Below, in pieces: positions 1 through 11,316 of a DNA stretch of 64,000 nt; the first letter of the stretch is position 1, and every line of letters begins with the position of its first letter. A program made the translations under genes and the position numbers. The notes beneath the pieces are model-generated. The model saw nothing but the letters and a program-made list of their open reading frames with translations. It did not search any database and had not been told where the DNA came from. The stretch is from Limanda limanda (Eukaryota > Chordata > Actinopteri > Pleuronectiformes > Pleuronectidae), in assembly GCF_963576545.1 (NCBI RefSeq), contig NW_026870465.1, forward strand, positions 310,001 to 374,000. The letters are read 5' to 3'.

Positions 1-85
1 TGGGTTCTGCGGATCGATTGGTACCATCCCCGAGCTTGTACGACCTTCGGAAGAGGTCGACCGACTAAATTCCCCCAAATCTGAG

Positions 86-130
86 GAGATATTCTTGAAT
101 AACTTTTTTTGTGAAGGTCGGAGAGACTTG
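86..130 (+). repeat. 45-bp core shared by A and B (reference copy)
   Basis: The stretch from GAGATATTC through the T7 run and GTGAAGGTCGG to GAGACTTG is the same in A and B and nearly invariant along the array. It is the most conserved part of the satellite and spans the monomer junction as I have phased it. Recurrent variants are few: T7 changed to TGTTTTT together with GGACGG (for example 7459-7621); AACATTTTT with GTCAGAG (55938, 58337, 62179 monomers); GTCGAAGAG (9547, 10191 monomers). Strong conservation between otherwise diverged monomers could reflect a protein-binding or nucleosome-phasing role, or simply gene conversion between A and B; the sequence does not decide this. Confidence 0.9.
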
Positions 131-140
131 CAAGTAGGCT

Positions 141-162
141 CTACCCCCACTAAATGGGGTAG
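141..162. repeat. Inverted repeat in monomer A, CTACCCC / GGGGTAG (reference copy)
   Basis: Seven-base perfect arms (141-147 and 156-162) around an eight-base loop (CACTAAAT), repeated in most A monomers. The common GGGGTT variant, usual in the A just upstream of B, breaks the two outermost pairs; GGGGTA followed by A instead of G breaks only the last. Monomer B has no such arms at the homologous place. Could extrude as a small hairpin or be a dyad binding site; no function is shown. Confidence 0.8.
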
Positions 163-207
163 CGCGCATCGATCGGTACCATCCTTGAGCTTCTCCGACT
201 TTCGGAA

Positions 208-228
208 GGGTTAGGGTTAGGGTTAGGG
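208..228 (+). repeat. Interstitial telomere-type block GGG(TTAGGG)3 (reference copy)
   Basis: Four G3 tracts separated by TTA, in the same orientation in all 255 A monomers, at monomer positions 121-141. This is the vertebrate-type telomere repeat. The four-tract form equals the minimal unit that folds into an intramolecular G-quadruplex, and it contains overlapping TTAGGGTT sites of the kind bound by TRF/Tbf1-type Myb-domain proteins (family knowledge). Six A monomers have one TTAGGG fewer, and one (48862-48882) has TCAGGG in place of the second TTAGGG. Confidence 0.97.
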
Positions 229-576
229 ATGAAAGCACATAGGAGAAAGAGATATTCTTGAATAACTTTTTTTGTTAAGGTCGGAGAGACTTGCAAGTAG
301 GCTCTACCCCCACTAAATGGGGTAGCGCGCATCGATCGGTACCATCCTTGAGCTTCTCCGACTTTCGGAAGGGTTAGGGTTAGGGTTAGGGATGAAAGCA
401 CATAGGAGAAAGAGATATTCTTGAATAACTTTTTTTGTGAAGGTCGGAGAGACTTGCAAGTAGGCTCTACCCCCACTAAATGGGGTTGCGCGCATCGATC
501 GGTACCATCCTTGAGCTTCTCCGACTTTCGGAAGGGTTAGGGTTAGGGTTAGGGATGAAAGCACATAGGAGAAAGA

Positions 577-731
577 GATATTCTTGAATAACTTTTTTTT
601 TGAAGGTCGGAGAGACTTGGAAAGTGGTTGCATCTGGACTAATTTGGGTCCTGCGGATCGATTGGTACCATCCCCGAGCTTGTACGACCTTCGGAAGAGG
701 TCGACCGACGAAATTCCCCCAAATCTGAGGA
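577..731 (+). repeat. Monomer B, reference copy (155 bp, no telomere motif)
   Basis: First complete B monomer. Its first 123 bp align to A without gaps at about 81 percent identity by my hand count (43 of 43 in the core, about 32 of 50 in the middle part, 23 of 28 up to CTTCGGAAG, plus 2 core bases at the unit junction). The remaining 32 bp (AGGTCGACCGACGAAATTCC, then CCCAAATCTGAG) stand where A has its 40-bp telomeric module. Diagnostic B motif: AAAGTGGTTGCATCTGGAC. This copy has a G-to-T change in the spacer after the T run, making T9. B units always lie between A units. Confidence 0.97.
685..703. repeat. Inverted repeat in monomer B, CGACCT / AGGTCG (reference copy)
   Basis: Six-base perfect arms (685-690 and 698-703) around the seven-base loop TCGGAAG, present in nearly every B. 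It lies exactly where the B-specific segment starts, next to the boundary with the part shared with A. In A the same place reads CGACTTTCGGAAGGG and the dyad is lost. Point changes that weaken it occur at 13034 (GGACAAGG) and its copy at 24410, and at 40230 (GGAAAAGG). Confidence 0.75.
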
Positions 732-2810
732 GATATTCTTGAATAACTTTTTTTGTGAAGGTCGGAGAGACTTGCAAGTAGGCTCTACCCCCACTAAATG
801 GGGTAGCGCGCATCGATCGGTACCATCCTTGAGCTTCTCCGACTTTCGGAAGGGTTAGGGTTAGGGTTAGGGATGAAAGCACATAGGAGAAAGAGATATT
901 CTTGAATAACTTTTTTTGTGAAGGTCGGAGAGACTTGCAAGTAGGCTCTACCCCCACTAAATGGGGTAGCGCGCATCGATCGGTACTATCCTTGAGCTTC
1001 TCCGACTTTCGGAAGGGTTAGGGTTAGGGTTAGGGATGAAAGCACATAGGAGAAAGAGATATTCTTGAATAACTTTTTTTGTGAAGGTCGGAGAGACTTG
1101 GAAAGTGGTTGCATCTGGACTAATTTGGGTCCTGCGGATCGATTGGTACCATCCCCGAGCTTGTACGACCTTCGGAAGAGGTCGACCGACGAAATTCCCC
1201 CAAATCTGAGGAGATATTCTTGAATAACTTTTTTTGTGAAGGTCGGAGAGACTTGCAAGTAGGCTCTACCCCCACTAAATGGGGTAGCGCGCATCGATCG
1301 GTACCATCCTTGAGCTTCTCCGACTTTCGGAAGGGTTAGGGTTAGGGTTAGGGATGAAAGCACATAGGAGAAAGAGATATTCTTGAATAACTTTTTTTGT
1401 GAAGGTCGGAGAGACTTGAAAAGTGGTTGCATCTGGACTAATTTGGGTTCTGCGGATCGATTGGTACCATCCCCGAGCTTGTACGACCTTCGGAAGAGGT
1501 CGACCGACTAAATTCCCCCAAATCTGAGGAGATATTCTTGAATAACTTTTTTTGTGAAGGTCGGAGAGACTTGCAAGTAGGCTCTACCCCCACTAAATGG
1601 GGTAGCGCGCATCGATCGGTACCATCCTTGAGCTTCTCCGACTTTCGGAAGGGTTAGGGTTAGGGTTAGGGATGAAAGCACATAGGAGAAAGAGATATTC
1701 TTGAATAACTTTTTTTGTTAAGGTCGGAGAGACTTGCAAGTAGGCTCTACCCCCACTAAATGGGGTAGCGCGCATCGATCGGTACCATCCTTGAGCTTCT
1801 CCGACTTTCGGAAGGGTTAGGGTTAGGGTTAGGGATGAAAGCACATAGGAGAAAGAGATATTCTTGAATAACTTTTTTTGTGAAGGTCGGAGAGACTTGC
1901 AAGTAGGCTCTACCCCCACTAAATGGGGTTGCGCGCATCGATCGGTACCATCCTTGAGCTTCTCCGACTTTCGGAAGGGTTAGGGTTAGGGTTAGGGATG
2001 AAAGCACATAGGAGAAAGAGATATTCTTGAATAACTTTTTTTGTGAAGGTCGGAGAGACTTGGAAAGTGGTTGCATCTTGACTAATTTGGGTCCTGCGGA
2101 TCGATTGGTACCATCCCCGAGCTTGTACGACCTTCGGAAGAGGTCGACCGACGAAATTCCCCCAAATCTGAGGAGATATTCTTGAATAACTTTTTTTGTG
2201 AAGGTCGGAGAGACTTGCAAGTAGGCTCTACCCCCACTAAATGGGGTAGCGCGCATCGATCGGTACCATCCTTGAGCTTCTCCGACTTTCGGAAGGGTTA
2301 GGGTTAGGGTTAGGGATGAAAGCACATAGGAGAAAGAGATATTCTTGAATAACTTTTTTTGTGAAGGTCGGAGAGACTTGAAAAGTGGTTGCATCTGGAC
2401 TAATTTGGGTTCTTCGGATCGATTGGTACCATCCCCGAGCTTGTACGACCTTCGGAAGAGGTCGACCGACTAAATTCCCCCAAATCTGAGGAGATATTCT
2501 TGAATAACTTTTTTTGTGAAGGTCGGAGAGACTTGCAAGTAGGCTCTACCCCCACTAAATGGGGTAGCGCGCATCGATCGGTACCATCCTTGAGCTTCTC
2601 CGACTTTCGGAAGGGTTAGGGTTAGGGTTAGGGATGAAAGCACATAGGAGAAAGAGATATTCTTGAATAACTTTTTTTGTGAAGGTCGGAGAGACTTGAA
2701 AAGTGGTTGCATCTGGACTAATTTGGGTTCTGCGGATCGATTGGTACCATCCCCGAGCTTGTACGACCTTCGGAAGAGGTCGACCGACGAAATTCCCCCA
2801 AATCTGAGGA

Positions 2811-5800
2811 GATATTCTTGAATAACTTTTTTTGTGAAGGTCGGAGAGACTTGCAAGTAGGCTCTACCCCCACTAAATGGGGTAGCGCGCATCGATCGGT
2901 ACCATCCTTGAGCTTCTCCGACTTTTGGAAGGGTTAGGGTTAGGGTTAGGGATGAAAGCACATAGGAGAAAGAGATATTCTTGAATAACTTTTTTTGTGA
3001 AGGTCGGAGAGACTTGCAAGTAGGCTCTACCCCCACTAAATGGGGTTGCGCGCATCGATCGGTACCATCCTTGAGCTTCTCCGACTTTCGGAAGGGTTAG
3101 GGTTAGGGTTAGGGATGAAAGCACATAGGAGAAAGAGATATTCTTGAATAACTTTTTTTGTGAAGGTCGGAGAGACTTGGAAAGTGGTTGCATCTGGACT
3201 AATTTGGGTCCTGCAGATCGATTGGTACCATCCCCGAGCTTGTACGACCTTCGGAAGAGGTCGACCGACGAAATTCCCCCAAATCTGAGGAGATATTCTT
3301 GAATAACTTTTTTTGTGAAGGTCGGAGAGACTTGCAAGTAGGCTCTACCCCCACTAAATGGGGTAGCGCGCATCGATCGGTACCATCCTTGAGCTTCTCC
3401 GACTTTCGGAAGGGTTAGGGTTAGGGTTAGGGATGAAAGCACATAGGAGAAAGAGATATTCTTGAATAACTTTTTTTGTGAAGGTCGGAGAGACTTGCAA
3501 GTAGGCTGTACCCCCACTAAATGGGGTAGCGCGCATCGATCGGTACCATCCTTGAGCTTCTCCGACTTTCGGAAGGGTTAGGGTTAGGGTTAGGGATGAA
3601 AGCACATAGGAGAAAGAGATATTCTTGAATAACTTTTTTTGTGAAGGTCGGAGAGACTTGGAAAGTGGTTGCATCTGGACTAATTTGGGTCCTGCAGATC
3701 GATTGGTACCATCCCCGAGCTTGTACGACCTTCGGAAGAGGTCGACCGACGAAATTCCCCCAAATCTGAGGAGATATTCTTGAATAACTTTTTTTGTGAA
3801 GGTCGGAGAGACTTGCAAGTAGGCTCTACCCCCACTAAATGGGGTAGCGCGCATCGATCGGTACCATCCTTGAGCTTCTCCGACTTTCGGAAGGGTTAGG
3901 GTTAGGGTTAGGGATGAAAGCACATAGGAGAAAGAGATATTCTTGAATAACTTTTTTTGTGAAGGTCGGAGAGACTTGCAAGTAGGCTCTACCCCCACTA
4001 AATGGGGTAGCGCGCATCGATCGGTACCATCCTTGAGCTTCTCCGACTTTCGGAAGGGTTAGGGTTAGGGTTAGGGATGAAAGCACATAGGAGAAAGAGA
4101 TATTCTTGAATAACTTTTTTTGTGAAGGTCGGAGAGACTTGGAAAGTGGTTGCATCTGGACTAATTTGGGTCCTGCGGATCGATTGGTACCATCCCCGAG
4201 CTTGTACGACCTTCGGAAGAGGTCGACCGACGAAATTCCCCCAAATCTGAGGAGATATTCTTGAATAACTTTTTTTGTGAAGGTCGGAGAGACTTGCAAG
4301 TAGGCTCTACCCCCACTAAATGGGGTAGCGCGCATCGATCGGTACCAATCTTTGAGCTTCTCCGACTTTCGGAAGGGTTAGGGTTAGGGTTAGGGATGAA
4401 AGCACATAGGAGAAAGAGATATTCTTGAATAACTTTTTTTGTGAAGGTCGGAGAGACTTGCAAGTACGCTCTACCCCCACTAAATGGGGTAGCGCGCATC
4501 GATCGGTACCATCCTTGAGCTTCTCCGACTTTCGGAAGGGTTAGGGTTAGGGTTAGGGATGAAAGCACATAGGAGAAAGAGATATTCTTGAATAACTTTT
4601 TTTGTGAAGGTCGGAGAGACTTGGAAAGTGGTTGCATCTGGACTAATTTGGGTCCTGCGGATCGATTGGTACCATCCCCGAGCTTGTACGACCTTCGGAA
4701 GAGGTCGACCGAGGAAATTCCCCCAAATCTGAGGAGATATTCTTGAATAACTTTTTTTGTGAAGGTCGGAGAGACTTGCAAGTAGGCTCTACCCCCACTA
4801 AATGGGGTAGCGCGCATCGATCGGTACCATCCTTGAGCTTCTCCGACTTTCGGAAGGGTTAGGGTTAGGGTTAGGGATGAAAGCACATAGGAGAAAGAGA
4901 TATTCTTGAATAACTTTTTTTGTGAAGGTCGGAGAGACTTGCAAGTAGGCTCTACCCCCACTAAATGGGGTTGCACGCATCGATCGGTACTATCCTTGAG
5001 CTTCTCCGACTTTCGGAAGGGTTAGGGTTAGGGTTAGGGATGAAAGCACATAGGAGAAAGAGATATTCTTGAATAACTTTTTTTGTGAAGGTCGGAGAGA
5101 CTTGGAAAGTGGTTGCATCTGGACTAATTTGGGTCCTGCGGATCGATTGGTACCATCCCCGAGCTTGTACGACCTTCGGAAGAGGTCGACCGACGAAATT
5201 CCCCCAAATCTGAGGAGATATTCTTGAATAACTTTTTTTGTGAAGGTCGGAGAGACTTGCAAGTAGGCTCTACCCCCACTAAATGGGGTAGCGCGCATCG
5301 ATCGGTACCATCCTTGAGCTTCTCCGACTTTCGGAAGGGTTAGGGTTAGGGTTAGGGATGAAAGCACATAGGAGAAAGAGATATTCTTGAATAACTTTTT
5401 TTGTGAAGGTCGAAGAGACTTGCAAGTAGGCTCTACCCCCACTAAATGGGGTAGCGCGCATCGATCGGTACCATCCTTGAGCTTCTCCGACTTTCGGAAG
5501 GGTTAGGGTTAGGGTTAGGGATGAAAGCACATAGGAGAAAGAGATATTCTTGAATAACTTTTTTTGTGAAGGTCGGAGAGACTTGGAAAGTGGTTGCATC
5601 TGGACTAATTTGGGTCCTGCGGATCGATTGGTACCATCCCCGAGCTTGTACGACCTTCGGAAGAGGTCGACCGACGAAATTCCCCCAAATCTGAGGAGAT
5701 ATTCTTGAATAACTTTTTTTGTGAAGGTCGGAGAGACTTGCAAGTAGGCTCTACCCCCACTAAATGGGGTAGCGCGCATCGATCGGTACCATCCTTGAGC

Positions 5801-6660
5801 TTCTCCGACTTTCGGAAGGGTTAGGGTTAGGGTTAGGGATGAAAGCACATAGGAGAAAGAGATATTCTTGAATAACTTTTTTTGTGAAGGTCGGAGAGAC
5901 TTGCAAGTAGGCTCTACCCCCACTAAATGGGGTTGCGCGCATCGATCGGTACCATCCTTGAGCTTCTCCGACTTTCGGAAGGGTTAGGGTTAGGGTTAGG
6001 GATGAAAGCACATAGGAGAAAGAGATATTCTTGAATAACTTTTTTTGTGAAGGTCGGAGAGACTTGGAAAGTGGTTGCATCTGGACTAATTTGGGTCCTG
6101 CGGATCGATTGGTACCATCCCCGAGCTTGTACGACCTTCGGAAGAGGTCGACCGACGAAATTCCCCCAAATCTGAGGAGATATTCTTGAATAACTTTTTT
6201 TGTGAAGGTCGGAGAGACTTGCAAGTAGGCTCTACCCCCACTAAATGGGGTAGCGCGCATCGATCGGTACCAATCTTTGAGCTTCTCCGACTTTCGGAAG
6301 GGTTAGGGTTAGGGTTAGGGATGAAAGCACATAGGAGAAAGAGATATTCTTGAATAACTTTTTTTGTGAAGGTCGGAGAGACTTGCAAGTACGCTTTACC
6401 CCCACTAAATGGGGTAGCGCGCATCGATCGGTACCATCCTTGAGCTTCTCCGACTTTCGGAAGGGTTAGGGTTAGGGTTAGGGATGAAAGCACATAGGAG
6501 AAAGAGATATTCTTGAATAACTTTTTTTGTGAAGGTCGGAGAGACTTGGAAAGTGGTTGCATCTGGACTAATTTGGGTCCTGCGGATCGATTGGTACCAT
6601 CCCCGAGCTTGTACGACCTTCGGAAGAGGTCGACCGACGAAATTCCCCCAAATCTGAGGA
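2811..6660 (+). repeat. Segment 2: regular AAB trimers (481 bp)
   Basis: B monomers start at 3137, 3618, 4099, 4581, 5062, 5543, 6024 and 6506, so AAB repeats at 481 bp (482 where a 164-bp A occurs: 4254-4417 and 6179-6342). Each 164-bp A is followed by an A carrying GTACGCT in place of GTAGGCT (4418 and 6343 monomers). That linked pair recurs through the array and marks a higher-order unit. Confidence 0.92.
4254..4417 (+). repeat. 164-bp A subtype (GGTACCAATCTTT), thirteen copies
   Basis: An extra base and a C-to-T change next to the GGTACC site. Copies start at 4254, 6179, 8576, 10990, 13551, 15794, 18672, 21086, 24927, 27170, 28932, 46980 and 50666. Each is followed directly by an A with GTACGCT (sometimes GTACGCTTT) in place of GTAGGCT. 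The two subtypes are therefore inherited as a pair and mark a higher-order unit. None occurs between 29096 and 46979 or after 50829. Confidence 0.9.
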
Positions 6661-9600
6661 GATATTCTTGAATAACTTTTTTTGTGAAGGTCGGAGAGAC
6701 TTGCAAGTAGGCTCTACCCCCACTAAATGGGGTAGCGCGCATCGATCGGTACCATCCTTGAGCTTCTCCGACTTTCGGAAGGGTTAGGGTTAGGGTTAGG
6801 GATGAAAGCACATAGGAGAAAGAGATATTCTTGAATAACTTTTTTGTGAAGGTCGGAGAGACTTGCAAGTAGGCTCTACCCCCACTAAATGGGGTAGCGC
6901 GCATCGATCGGTACTATCCTTGAGCTTCTCCGACTTTCGGAAGGGTTAGGGTTAGGGTTAGGGATGAAAGCACATAGGAGAAAGAGATATTCTTGAATAA
7001 CTTTTTTTGTGAAGGTCGGAGAGACTTGGAAAGTGGTTGCATCTCGACTAATTCGGGTCCTGCGGATCGATTGGTACCATCCCCGAGCTTGTACGACCTT
7101 CGGAAGAGGTCGACCGACGAAATTCCCCCAAATCTGAGGAGATATTCTTGAATAACTTTTTTTGTGAAGGTCGGAGAGACTTGCAAGTAGGCTCTACCCC
7201 CACTAAATGGGGTAACGCGCATCGATCGGTACCATCCTTGAGCTTCTCAGACTTTCGGAAGGGTTAGGGTTAGGGTTAGGGATGAAAGCACATAGGAGAA
7301 AGAGATATTCTTGAATAACTTTTTTTGTGAAGGTCGGAGAGACTTGGAAAGTGGTTGCATCTGGACTAATTTGGGTCCTGCGGATCGATTGGTACCATCC
7401 CCGAGCTTGTACGACCTTCGGAAGAGGTCGACCGACGAAATTCCCCCAAATCTGAGGAGATATTCTTGAATAACTGTTTTTGTGAAGGACGGAGAGACTT
7501 GCAAGTAGGCTCTACCCCCACTAAATGGGGTAGCGCGCATCGATCGGTACCATCCTTGAGCTTCTCCGACTTTCGGAAGGGTTAGGGTTAGGGTTAGGGA
7601 TGAAAGCACATAGGAGAAAGAGATATTCTTGAATAACTTTTTTTGTGAAGGTCGGAGAGACTTGCAAGTAGGCTCTACCCCCACTAAATGGGGTTGCGCG
7701 CATCGATCGGTACCATCCTTGAGCTTCTCCGACTTTCGGAAGGGTTAGGGTTAGGGTTAGGGATGAAAGCACATAGGAGAAAGAGATATTCTTGAATAAC
7801 TTTTTTTGTGAAGGTCGGAGAGACTTGGAAAGTGGTTGCATCTGGACTAATTTGGGTCCTGCGGATCGATTGGTACCATCCCCGAGCTTGTACGACCTTC
7901 GGAAGAGGTCGACCGACGAAATTCCCCCAAATCTGAGGAGATATTCTTGAATAACTTTTTTTGTGAAGGTCGGAGAGACTTGCAAGTAGGCTCTACCCCC
8001 ACTAAATGGGGTAGCGCGCATCGATCGGTACCATCCTTGAGCTTCTCCGACTTTCGGAAGGGTTAGGGTTAGGGTTAGGGATGAAAGCACATAGGAGAAA
8101 GAGATATTCTTGAATAACTTTTTTTGTGAAGGTCGGAGAGACTTGGAAAGTGGTTGCATCTGGACTAATTTGGGTCCTGCGGATCGATTGGTACCATCCC
8201 CGAGCTTGTACGACCTTCGGAAGAGGTCGACCGACGAAATTCCCCCAAATCTGAGGAGATATTCTTGAATAACTTTTTTTGTGAAGGTCGGAGAGACTTG
8301 CAAGTAGGCTCTACCCCCACTAAATGGGGTAGCGCGCATCGATCGGTACCATCCTTGAGCTTCTCCGACTTTCGGAAGGGTTAGGGTTAGGGTTAGGGAT
8401 GAAAGCACATAGGAGAAAGAGATATTCTTGAATAACTTTTTTTGTGAAGGTCGGAGAGACTTGGAAAGTGGTTGCATCTGGACTAATTTGGGTCCTGCGG
8501 ATCGATTGGTACCATCCCCGAGCTTGTACGACCTTCGGAAGAGGTCGACCGACGAAATTCCCCCAAATCTGAGGAGATATTCTTGAATAACTTTTTTTGT
8601 GAAGGTCGGAGAGACTTGCAAGTAGGCTCTACCCCCACTAAATGGGGTAGCGCGCATCGATCGGTACCAATCTTTGAGCTTCTCCGACTTTCGGAAGGGT
8701 TAGGGTTAGGGTTAGGGATGAAAGCACATAGGAGAAAGAGATATTCTTGAATAACTTTTTTTGTGAAGGTCGGAGAGACTTGCAAGTACGCTCTACCCCC
8801 ACTAAATGGGGTAGCGCGCATCGATCGGTACCATCCTTGAGCTTCTCCGACTTTCGGAAGGGTTAGGGTTAGGGTTAGGGATGAAAGCACATAGGAGAAA
8901 GAGATATTCTTGAATAACTTTTTTTGTGAAGGTCGGAGAGACTTGGAAAGTGGTTGCATCTGGACTAATGTGGGTCCTGCGGATCGATTGGTACCATCCC
9001 CGAGCTTGTACGACCTTCGGAAGAGGTCGACCGAGGAAATTCCCCCAAATCTGAGGAGATATTCTTGAATAACTTTTTTTGTGAAGGTCGGAGAGACTTG
9101 CAAGTAGGCTCTACCCCCACTAAATGGGGTAGCGCGCATCGATCGGTACCATCCTTGAGCTTCTCCGACTTTCGGAAGGGTTAGGGTTAGGGTTAGGGAT
9201 GAAAGCACATAGGAGAAAGAGATATTCTTGAATAACTTTTTTTGTGAAGGTCGGAGAGACTTGCAAGTAGGCTCTACCCCCACTAAATGGGGTAGCGCGC
9301 ATCGATCGGTACTATCCTTGAGCTTCTCCGACTTTCGGAAGGGTTAGGGTTAGGGTTAGGGATGAAAGCACATAGGAGAAAGAGATATTCTTGAATAACT
9401 TTTTTTGTGAAGGTCGGAGAGACTTGCAAGTAGGCTCTACCCCCACTAAATGGGGTAGCGCGCATCGATCGGTACCATCCTTGAGCTTCTCCGACTTTCG
9501 GAAGGGTTAGGGTTAGGGTTAGGGATGAAAGCACATAGGAGAAAGAGATATTCTTGAATAACTTTTTTTGTGAAGGTCGAAGAGACTTGCAAGTAGGCTC

Positions 9601-11316
9601 TACCCCCACTAAATGGGGTAGCGCGCATCGATCGGTACCATCCTTGAGCTTCTCCGACTTTCGGAAGGGTTAGGGTTAGGGTTAGGGATGAAAGCACATA
9701 GGAGAAAGAGATATTCTTGAATAACTTTTTTTGTGAAGGTCGGAGAGACTTGGAAAGTGGTTGCATCTGGACTAATTTGGGTCCTGCGGATCGATTGGTA
9801 CCATCCCCGAGCTTGTACGACCTTCGGAAGAGGTCGAACGACGAAATTCCCCCAAATCTGAGGAGATATTCTTGAATAACTTTTTTTGTGAAGGTCGGAG
9901 AGACTTGCAAGTAGGCTCTACCCCCACTAAATGGGGTAGCGCGCATCGATCGGTACTATCCTTGAGCTTCTCCGACTTTCGGAAGGGTTAGGGTTAGGGT
10001 TAGGGATGAAAGCACATAGGAGAAAGAGATATTCTTGAATAACTTTTTTTGTGAAGGTCGGAGAGACTTGCAAGTAGGCTCTACCCCCACTAAATGGGGT
10101 AGCGCGCATCGATCGGTACCATCCTTGAGCTTCTCCGACTTTCGGAAGGGTTAGGGTTAGGGTTAGGGATGAAAGCACATAGGAGAAAGAGATATTCTTG
10201 AATAACTTTTTTTGTGAAGGTCGAAGAGACTTGCAAGTAGGCTCTACCCCCACTAAATGGGGTAGCGCGCATCGATCGGTACCATCCTTGAGCTTCTCCG
10301 ACTTTCGGAAGGGTTAGGGTTAGGGTTAGGGATGAAAGCACATAGGAGAAAGAGATATTCTTGAATAACTTTTTTTGTGAAGGTCGGAGAGACTTGGAAA
10401 GTGGTTGCATCTGGACTAATTTGGGTCCTGCGGATCGATTGGTACCATCCCCGAGCTTGTACGACCTTCGGAAGAGGTCGAACGACGAAATTCCCCCAAA
10501 TCTGAGGAGATATTCTTGAATAACTTTTTTTGTGAAGGTCGGAGAGACTTGCAAGTAGGCTCTACCCCCACTAAATGGGGTAGCGCGCATCGATCGGTAC
10601 CATCCTTGAGCTTCTCCGACTTTCGGAAGGGTTAGGGTTAGGGTTAGGGATGAAAGCACATAGGAGAAAGAGATATTCTTGAATAACTTTTTTTGTGAAG
10701 GTCGGAGAGACTTGCAAGTAGGCTCTACCCCCACTAAATGGGGTTGCGCGCATCGATCGGTACCATCCTTGAGCTTCTCCGACTTTCGGAAGGGTTAGGG
10801 TTAGGGTTAGGGATGAAAGCACATAGGAGAAAGAGATATTCTTGAATAACTTTTTTTGTGAAGGTCGGAGAGACTTGGAAAGTGGTTGCATCTGGACTAA
10901 TTTGGGTCCTGCGGATCGATTGGTACCATCACCGAGCTTGTACGACCTTCGGAAGAGGTCGACCGACGAAATTCCCCCAAATCTGAGGAGATATTCTTGA
11001 ATAACTTTTTTTGTGAAGGTCGGAGAGACTTGCAAGTAGGCTCTACCCCCACTAAATGGGGTAGCGCGCATCGATCGGTACCAATCTTTGAGCTTCTCCG
11101 ACTTTCGGAAGGGTTAGGGTTAGGGTTAGGGATGAAAGCACATAGGAGAAAGAGATATTCTTGAATAACTTTTTTTGTGAAGGTCGGAGAGACTTGCAAG
11201 TACGCTTTACCCCCACTAAATGGGGTAGCGCGCATCGATCGGTACCATCCTTGAGCTTCTCCGACTTTCGGAAGGGTTAGGGTTAGGGTTAGGGATGAAA
11301 GCACATAGGAGAAAGA
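6661..11316 (+). repeat. Segment 3: first copy of a 4.66-kb block (partner 16757-21412)
   Basis: B monomers start at 6986, 7304, 7785, 8103, 8421, 8903, 9710, 10354 and 10835. The block recurs at a shift of exactly 10,096 bp, with the same monomer order and the same private marks: T6 run giving a 162-bp A (6824-6985), CATCTCGACTAATTCGGG at about 7041, CTTCTCAGAC, TGTTTTT with GGACGG in the 7459 monomer, AATGTGGG at about 8969, and GTCGAACGAC in the 9710 and 10354 B monomers. I found no difference between the two copies among the marks compared. It holds the only AAAA run of this copy (9058-9709). Confidence 0.9.
9221..10508 (+). repeat. 644-bp AAAB tandem duplication (9221-9864, 9865-10508)
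   Basis: Two AAAB units share, in order, an A with GGTACTATCC, a plain A, an A with GTCGAAGAG, and a B with GTCGAACGAC. The pair is repeated whole at 19317-20604. The 644-bp duplication therefore happened before the 10-kb one. Confidence 0.88.

Larger units (their letters stand above)
88..250 (+). repeat. Monomer A, reference copy (163 bp, telomere-motif bearing)
   Basis: First complete A monomer. In order it holds: the core shared with B (1-43 of the monomer); a 50-bp variable part containing a CTACCCC/GGGGTAG inverted repeat; the site cluster ATCGATCGGTACC; a stretch ending CTTTCGGAAG; the telomere-type block GGG(TTAGGG)3 at monomer positions 121-141; and an A-rich tail. Diagnostic A motif: AAGTAGGCTCTACCCCC. 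Variants seen elsewhere: 164 bp (extra A in GGTACCAATCTTT), 162 bp (one T fewer in the T7 run), and 157 bp (one TTAGGG lost). Confidence 0.97.
1..2810 (+). repeat. Segment 1: A-rich start, 1,443-bp period
   Basis: B monomers start at 577, 1058, 1376, 2020, 2338 and 2656; 1-87 is the end of a B. Two AAA runs (88-576 and 1531-2019) are copies of each other at a shift of 1,443 bp (three times 481). They share GTTAAGG in place of GTGAAGG (at about 270 and 1713) and the GACTAAATTCC form of B. The match runs from 1 to about 2,230 of the second copy. Private changes: T9 at about 594 in the first copy, and CATCTTGAC near 2076 in the second. Confidence 0.9.

Noticed and set aside
593..602. T9 run at 594-602 as a meaningful variant
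   Set aside because: It is a single G-to-T change between the T7 run and the next T, seen once; most likely a private mutation or a base-call error.
577..731. CENP-B box in monomer A or B
   Set aside because: TTCGGAAG resembles the start of the box, but neither monomer has the required A and CGGG at the right spacing on either strand.
577..731. Internal RNA polymerase III promoter with T7 terminator
   Set aside because: GATCGATTG in B is one base off a B-box core and every monomer has a T7 run, but no acceptable A box lies at a suitable distance, and the T run would end transcription within one monomer.
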